Below are positions 59,085-64,000 of a stretch of 64,000 nucleotides of DNA, piece by piece (the stretch's first letter is position 1; each line of letters begins with the position of its first letter). Under the pieces are notes generated by a model. The model made no database searches. It was not told the origin of the DNA and was given only the letters and a program-made list of their open reading frames with translations. Position numbers and translations under genes: made by a program. This DNA is from Sphaerisporangium fuscum (GTDB lineage: Bacteria > Actinomycetota > Actinomycetes > Streptosporangiales > Streptosporangiaceae). The DNA lies in contig NZ_JAHDTF010000040.1 of NCBI RefSeq assembly GCF_018531465.1, positions 1 through 64,000 of the forward strand, given 5' to 3'.

Positions 59085-61499
59085 TCAGGTGCCCGTACCG
59101 CTGTCTCCAGGCAGCGCTTGGACGGCCCAGATGGTCTTCCCGGTGGCCGTGTGGCGCGTGCCCCAGCGTTGGGTGAGCTGGGCGACCAGGAGCAGACCGC
59201 GCCCGCCTTCGTCGTAGACGCGGGCGCGGCGAAGATGGGGCGCGGTGCTGCTGGCGTCGGACACCTCGCAGATCAGGTCGCGGTCGTGGATCAGCCGGAG
59301 TTGGATGGGTGGGTCACCGTAGCGGATCGCGTTGGTGACCAGTTCGCTGACCACCAGTTCCGTGGTGAAGATCGCTTCATCGAGACCCCAGAGAGCCAGC
59401 TGCCTGGAGGCGTTCCTGCGCGCTTCGGCGACGATGGGCGCGCTGGGAGGCAGATTCCAGGTGGCGACCTGGGACGCGTCCAGGGCGCGGGTGCGGGCGA
59501 TCAGCAGAGCGACGTCGTCCGGAGGATGGGAGGGGAGCAGCGCCTCGAGCACGTTGTCGCACATGGCGTCCAGCGACTGATCGGGCCTGGCGAGGGTCTT
59601 GCGCAGCACATCGAGGCCCTCGTCGATGTCTCGGTAACGCCCTTTGACGAGGCCGTCGGTGTAGAGCACGAGCAAGCTGCCCGCCTGCAGTTCCAACTCG
59701 GTGCATTCGAAGTCGAGTCCGCCCATGCCGAGCGGCGGCTCGGCTGAAAGGTCGACGAATTCGACCGTGCCGCCAGGACTCACCACGGCGGGCGGTGGAT
59801 GCCCGGCCCGGGAGAGGCGGCAACGGCGCGCCACGGGATCATAGACGGCGTAGAGACACGTGGCTCCTATCTCTCCTGGGGCCTCGGTCGCGCTGTCGCG
59901 CTGCTCGGCGCCGTCCGCTTCGGCGGCCAGGTGGGTGACGAGGTCGTCCAGGTGGATGAGCAGTTCGTCGGGTGGCAGATCGACGTCGGCCAGGGTTCGG
60001 ACCGCGGTGCGCAGGCGGCCCATGGTGGCGGAGGCCTGGACACCGTGGCCGACGACGTCGCCGACGACCAGGGCGACGCGGGCTCCTGAGAGGGGGATGA
60101 CGTCGAACCAGTCGCCGCCCACGCCGGGCCGGGCTCCCGCGGGCAGGTAGCGGGAAGCGACCTCGAGTGCGGCCTGCTGGGGCAGTCGTCGTGGCAGCAG
60201 GCAGCGCTGCAAGGTGAGGGCCGTGTCGCGCTCGCGGGTGTAACGGTAGGCATTGTCGATACAGATCGCCGCCCTTGCCGTGATCTCCTCGGCCAGCAAC
60301 AGGTCATCCTGATCGAACGGTTCCATGAGCCGATGGCGCGCGAAGACGGCCACCCCCAGCGTGGTGCCGCGGGCTCGTAGCGGCACCACCATCGAGTGGG
60401 GGGCCCAGTCGCCAGGCGTGTCGTACAAGATGGGCCGTCCTGAACGCAGACAGCCGGCCTGCGGGGAGTCGTCGGCGTATGTAGCGATCTGTCCTGGCTT
60501 AAGAGTGGCTGCGGGGCCGTCGTCGATGACCGACCGGGCGACATGGCGCAGCGTGATGGGACCGGGCGGTGAACCGGTGGGCGGCTCGGCGCCTTGGTCC
60601 AGTGAGGTGAGCAGAGCGATGTCGGCGGCGTCCGCGAGTTTGGGGACGGCCACGTCCGCCATTTCCTGGGCGGTGCGCGCGACCTCGAGTGTGCCGCCGA
60701 TCCGGGCGCCCGCCTCGTTGAGCATCAGCAAACGCTGCCGGGCCCAATACTGTTCGGTCATGTCGTGCGCCGCCAGGCACACGGCCTCGACCTGATCGCC
60801 TTGGTTCCTGAGTGGGGCGAGGCGAACCGCCCAGGCCTGCTTGCGGCTCCTCCCGGGGGTGCGGAAAAAGTTCTCCCTTTGTAGTGGTTCGCCGTTCTCC
60901 AGCACCCGGCGGATGCACTCTTCGGTTTCCTCGAGATGGGCGCCGAGCACGATCTCCGACACCCGCAGCCCGCGCATCTCGTCTTCTGTGAGGTTGAACG
61001 CGCTCTGCATGTCCCGGTTCGCCCGCCGCAGACGTAGATCGCTGCCGTAGATCGCCATGGCGCACGGGCCCTGGCCGAACGCCCACTCCATCAGGACTTC
61101 GTCTTGGGGCGGCCGCGGCCCGGCCGTGACAGGTGACACGACGAACCACTCGCCGCCACCGGTGTCCGCCGTCCGGTGATGCGCCAGTAGCCCCACCTTC
61201 ACCCGGTGACCGTCCCGATGTAGCAGTGTGACGCTTCCGTTCCACCGCGGCAGTTCCGCGAAGGACGACTGAACCGTCCCGGCGGCGACGTCCTCGGCGA
61301 GGAGGACGGCCGCGGACCGTCCCACGATGTCAGCGGGGTGATAGCCGAGCAACCTCTGGGCCTCCGCGCTCCAACCGGTCACGACGCCATGATCATCGAT
61401 CACGGCGGTCGCCGTGTACGCTGCGAGGGGATCATCCGACCAGGACGATGCGGGGCGCGGATCCGGCCGGTCACCCCCGGGAGTGCTGGCTTCCTTCAT
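59085..61499 (-). CDS. PAS-PAS-GAF-SpoIIE phosphatase-HATPase signalling protein (804 aa)
   Basis: Order of domains: PAS (~25-130), a second PAS (~140-250), GAF (~270-420), a PP2C-type SpoIIE phosphatase (GVGGDWFDVIPL, VVGDVVGHGVQA, LYTDGLVKGR) and a C-terminal RsbW-like anti-sigma histidine-kinase ATPase (ELVVSELVTNAIRYG, DEGGRGLLLVAQL). Such actinomycete proteins both dephosphorylate an anti-anti-sigma factor and bind it or a sigma factor in response to signals. GAGG lies four bases before the ATG. No cognate sigma gene lies nearby. Confidence 0.88.
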   Translation of the reverse strand: MKEASTPGGDRPDPRPASSWSDDPLAAYTATAVIDDHGVVTGWSAEAQRLLGYHPADIVGRSAAVLLAEDVAAGTVQSSFAELPRWNGSVTLLHRDGHRVKVGLLAHHRTADTGGGEWFVVSPVTAGPRPPQDEVLMEWAFGQGPCAMAIYGSDLRLRRANRDMQSAFNLTEDEMRGLRVSEIVLGAHLEETEECIRRVLENGEPLQRENFFRTPGRSRKQAWAVRLAPLRNQGDQVEAVCLAAHDMTEQYWARQRLLMLNEAGARIGGTLEVARTAQEMADVAVPKLADAADIALLTSLDQGAEPPTGSPPGPITLRHVARSVIDDGPAATLKPGQIATYADDSPQAGCLRSGRPILYDTPGDWAPHSMVVPLRARGTTLGVAVFARHRLMEPFDQDDLLLAEEITARAAICIDNAYRYTRERDTALTLQRCLLPRRLPQQAALEVASRYLPAGARPGVGGDWFDVIPLSGARVALVVGDVVGHGVQASATMGRLRTAVRTLADVDLPPDELLIHLDDLVTHLAAEADGAEQRDSATEAPGEIGATCLYAVYDPVARRCRLSRAGHPPPAVVSPGGTVEFVDLSAEPPLGMGGLDFECTELELQAGSLLVLYTDGLVKGRYRDIDEGLDVLRKTLARPDQSLDAMCDNVLEALLPSHPPDDVALLIARTRALDASQVATWNLPPSAPIVAEARRNASRQLALWGLDEAIFTTELVVSELVTNAIRYGDPPIQLRLIHDRDLICEVSDASSTAPHLRRARVYDEGGRGLLLVAQLTQRWGTRHTATGKTIWAVQALPGDSGTGT

Positions 61500-61926
61500 C
61501 GTTCCTCACCTCACGCTCCCCGGTCGCGGCCATCCGGCAGGAGCTCACATGGATGACTCGCCGATCGCATGCCCCGGTCCGCCTGCGCCGGTTCGCCGTT
61601 CGCTCACGACCTCGTCGCGTCCCGCCCCGATCAGCCCGTGGCCCGGCGCGCCTTCGTCCCAGCCGGGAGCGGACGGCCCGTGCACCGCCCCTTGGCCCAT
61701 CGGGGATCTGGGAACGGTGGGCCTCATGGAGCGCTCAATCGGCGTGATTGGTCCGTATTGGTGTGAGTTTACATATCCGCAGGTCAACGGGAGGATGGCA
61801 GTCCTCGGCGCCCACGTGACCGTCAAGTAACCGTCGGCGCTCCTACGGCCATTGCCGCGCCTGGTGTCCGGATGTGACAGAAGCTCGTCGTGGCGGTCAT
61901 GGAGTCGCGTTGGCGACAATAGGCGC
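61500..61926. other. 427-bp spacer without a confident gene
   Basis: This divergent spacer must hold the promoters of the SpoIIE and GlxA-like genes. An AT-richer island lies at about 61735-61785 (TTGGTCCGTATTGG.., TTTACATAT). A short frame from 61726 to 61830 (MERSIGVIGPYW..) has no convincing coding bias. I see no repeats. Confidence 0.4.
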
Positions 61927-62901
61927 ATGCCCGCTTCGCACCGTGTCGTCATCGCCGTGTTCCCCGATGTCGATCTCCTCGATGTCACCGGGCCGGCAGA
62001 GGTGTTCGCGCTGGCGAACCGGGAGATGTCCGGCCGGACGCCCTACCAGGTGCTGCTGGCCGGGCCGGACGGTGGCCAGGTGCGCACCAGCGCGGGGGTA
62101 CGGCTCGCCACGGACCTGACCTTCGACCAGGTCGGCGACCGGGTGGACACCCTCGTGGTGCCGGGCGCGGTGGACGGCGACGGCGCCCCCGTGATCGATC
62201 CGGACCTGGTCGGCTGGATCGCCGGCACCGCGCGGCACGCCGGGCGGGTCGCCTCGGTGTGCGTCGGGGCGCACCTGCTGGCCGCCGCGGGCCTGCTGTC
62301 GGGACGGACGGCGACCACGCACTGGGCCACCGCCGACCGGCTGGCCGCCGACCACCCCGACGTCACCGTGGACCCCGACCCGATCTACGTCCGGTCGGGG
62401 ACGGTGTGGACGGGCGCGGGCATCAGCGCGTGCATGGATCTCGCGCTCGCCCTGGTCGCCGAGGACCACGGGGAACGACTCGCCCTGGCGGTCGCCCGGC
62501 AGCTGGTGATGTACCTCAAGCGGCAGGGCGGGCAGAGCCAGTTCAGCGTCCCGCTGTGGCAGGCCCCGGCCGAGCGCCGTGACATCGACGAGCTGCGGTC
62601 GTGGATCACCACGAACGTGACCGCTGACCTGTCGGCGGCGGCGCTGGCCGAGCGGATGTGCCTCAGCGAACGGCACTTCACCCGGGTCTTCGGCAAGGAG
62701 ACCGGCACCACCCCGGCGGCCTACGTCGAGGCGGCGCGGGTGGAGGCGGCGCGGCGGTTGCTGGAGGGCACCGACGAGCCGCTCGACCGGGTCGCCGCCG
62801 CGTGCGGCCTGGGCTCGGTGGAGACGCTGCACCGAGTGTTCAGACGGCGGCTCGGCACCACCCCGGCCGCCTACCGGCGACGGTTCCGCACCGCCGCCTG
62901 A
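61927..62901 (+). CDS. GlxA-family regulator: DJ-1/PfpI domain + AraC DNA-binding domain (324 aa)
   Basis: Residues 1-~170 are a DJ-1/PfpI amidotransferase-like domain (VAVFPDVDLLDVTGPAEVF-type start, SVCVGAHLLAAAGLL). Residues ~215-320 hold two AraC helix-turn-helices (LSAAALAERMCLSERHFTRVF, VAAACGLGSVETLHRVF). It likely controls the isochorismatase gene 73 bp downstream on the same strand. No ribosome site is visible before ATG 61927. Confidence 0.87.
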   Translation: MPASHRVVIAVFPDVDLLDVTGPAEVFALANREMSGRTPYQVLLAGPDGGQVRTSAGVRLATDLTFDQVGDRVDTLVVPGAVDGDGAPVIDPDLVGWIAGTARHAGRVASVCVGAHLLAAAGLLSGRTATTHWATADRLAADHPDVTVDPDPIYVRSGTVWTGAGISACMDLALALVAEDHGERLALAVARQLVMYLKRQGGQSQFSVPLWQAPAERRDIDELRSWITTNVTADLSAAALAERMCLSERHFTRVFGKETGTTPAAYVEAARVEAARRLLEGTDEPLDRVAAACGLGSVETLHRVFRRRLGTTPAAYRRRFRTAA

Positions 62902-62974
62902 CCCCTTCCTGTCCCCCGGCCGGGTCCGGCCGGTGGAGCAGCATGCCCGATTTCCGATTTCCGAGGAGAACGAG

Positions 62975-63577
62975 ATGACCGTGTCGATTACTCTGCGCGA
63001 GGTGATCGGCCTGGACGGCGCGCTGCCGGCGCTGTCGGCCAGCACCCTGATCATGATCGACTTTCAGAACACCTACCGCACCGGCGTCATGGCGCTGCCG
63101 GACGCCGACCGCGCCCTCGACGCCGGCGCCCGCCTGCTTGAGCGTGCTCGGGCCGCCGGGATCCCCGTGGTGCACGTCGTCAACGACGGCGGGGAGGGCA
63201 GCCCGTACGACATCCACGCCGAGATCGGTCGGATCGACTCCCGCGTCGCACCCCGGGACGGCGAGCCGGTCGTGGTGAAGCACTTCCCGAACTCCTTCCA
63301 CGAGACCGACCTGCTGGAGGTGCTGCGGCGGCTGGACGCAGGGCCGGACCTGGTGCTGGCGGGTTTCATGACCCACATGTGCGTCCAGTTCACCGCCCAG
63401 GGCGCGTTCAACCTCGGCTACCGGCCCACGGTGGTGGCGGAGGCGTGCGCGACCCGGCCGCTGCCGGGCCCGGACGGCGCGGCGACCCCGGCCGACACCC
63501 TGCACGCCGCCGCCCTGACCACGATCGGCGACCTGTTCGGCCCGGTCGCGGCCCGCGTGGCCGACCTGCCCGCCTGA
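62975..63577 (+). CDS. Isochorismatase-family cysteine hydrolase (200 aa)
   Basis: The catalytic triad Asp-Lys-Cys is visible as MIDFQNTY (Asp29), VVKHFPNSF and MTHMCVQF. These enzymes hydrolyse amides such as nicotinamide, or isochorismate; the pairing with a GlxA-type regulator is common and does not define the substrate. ATG 62975 has GAGGAG six bases upstream; an ATG 14 codons earlier lacks support. Confidence 0.88.
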   Translation: MTVSITLREVIGLDGALPALSASTLIMIDFQNTYRTGVMALPDADRALDAGARLLERARAAGIPVVHVVNDGGEGSPYDIHAEIGRIDSRVAPRDGEPVVVKHFPNSFHETDLLEVLRRLDAGPDLVLAGFMTHMCVQFTAQGAFNLGYRPTVVAEACATRPLPGPDGAATPADTLHAAALTTIGDLFGPVAARVADLPA

Positions 63578-63589
63578 GGGCGGCAGCCC

Positions 63590-64000
63590 TCACGTCTTCT
63601 CGTACTCTCTCGTCGGATCGGTCTCGCTTGCCGTGTGGACATAACGGCTACTGGCCAGCACGGCGACGAGCGAGAGCGCGGCGAGTGCGACGAGCCAGAA
63701 CGCCGGTGCGAGGGGCGTGCCGAGGGTCGCGAGCAGCCAGGTGACGGCGACCGGTGTGAGGCCGCCGAAGAGGATGGCACCCACGTTGTAACTGATGGAC
63801 AGGCCGGTTCCCCGGGCCGTGGTCGGGAAGAGTTCGGCCATGCGGGCGGCGAGGGGCCCGGTGTACCAGGGTTTGATCAGCCCCATCAGCGTCATGACGA
63901 TGGCCATCGTGGCGAAACTCGGCGCGGCCTGGAAGAGCAGGAACAGCGGGATCCCGGAGACGGCGATGCCCGCCGCCGCGATGGTGAGCATCTTGGTGCG
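63590..64000 (-). CDS. MFS transporter, C-terminal part (5' truncated by window edge)
   Basis: The frame enters from the right edge and ends at 63590. About four hydrophobic helices are visible, with RTKMLTIAAAG, the loop MAELFPTTARGTGLSISYNVG and LLATLGTPLAPAFWLV. These resemble the metabolite:H+ symporter group (ProP/ShiA-like) of the MFS. Substrate is unknown. It is convergent with the isochorismatase, 12 bp apart. Confidence 0.8.
   Translation of the reverse strand, partial: RTKMLTIAAAGIAVSGIPLFLLFQAAPSFATMAIVMTLMGLIKPWYTGPLAARMAELFPTTARGTGLSISYNVGAILFGGLTPVAVTWLLATLGTPLAPAFWLVALAALSLVAVLASSRYVHTASETDPTREYEKT

Noticed and set aside
61726..61830. Short frame MERSIGVIGPYW.. in the SpoIIE-GlxA spacer
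   Set aside because: No ribosome site at a usable distance, no third-position bias and no family likeness; it is noted only within the spacer description.

Overview
The window is 64 kb of very GC-rich DNA with strong G/C preference at third codon positions, many GTG starts and frequent 4-base ATGA/GTGA gene overlaps. Together with a mycothiol-dependent formaldehyde dehydrogenase, an AfsR/SARP-type regulator and two membrane Ser/Thr kinases with WD40 sensor domains, this points to an actinomycete chromosome, probably Streptosporangiales (Nonomuraea/Streptosporangium-like). The order-level placement is inference. No rRNA, tRNA, CRISPR array, insertion sequence or prophage was seen.

Left part (1-20.3 kb): the C-terminal part of a WD40-repeat Ser/Thr kinase runs off the left edge. 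Next comes a three-gene reverse operon (TPP enzyme, FAD/Fe-S oxidoreductase, glucose-dehydrogenase-like enzyme) facing an enolase-superfamily gene, then a hydantoinase/oxoprolinase A-B pair, nadE, a PD-(D/E)XK-like protein with an in-frame 12-bp tandem repeat, thymidine kinase, an unknown protein and an orphan CoxG-like protein. At 19.8-20.25 kb two decayed gene ends (a GntR regulator and a trpA-like C-terminus) meet at one junction. A secreted phospholipase-C-like protein follows.

Centre (21.8-50.0 kb): nearly everything here belongs to one pathway that turns choline into pyruvate. BetA and BetB make glycine betaine, and a ProX/ProW-ProW/ProV ABC system imports it. A Rieske oxygenase with its own Rieske ferredoxin and flavoprotein reductase is inferred to demethylate it to dimethylglycine. 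DmgO and the SoxBDAG sarcosine oxidase carry on to glycine, and GlyA and SdaA convert glycine to serine and then pyruvate. One-carbon waste is handled by MscR (formaldehyde), PurU (10-formyl-THF) and an FdhF-type formate dehydrogenase. An IclR regulator sits in the middle. I found a palindromic operator (GTTGC-N7-GCAAC type) at all five promoter regions of the cluster: dmgO, betB, purU, betA/iclR and the ferredoxin. This looks like a dedicated regulon. An M20 hydrolase/TetR pair (39.3-41.2 kb) interrupts the cluster.

Right part (50.3-64 kb): a BTAD/NB-ARC regulator, a lipoprotein polysaccharide deacetylase, a second WD40 kinase with a probable one-base deletion near its 3' end, a TetR regulator divergent from an NTF2-like gene across twin 16-bp palindromes, a PAS-GAF-SpoIIE-HATPase signalling protein, a GlxA-type regulator with an isochorismatase, and the C-terminus of an MFS transporter running off the right edge.
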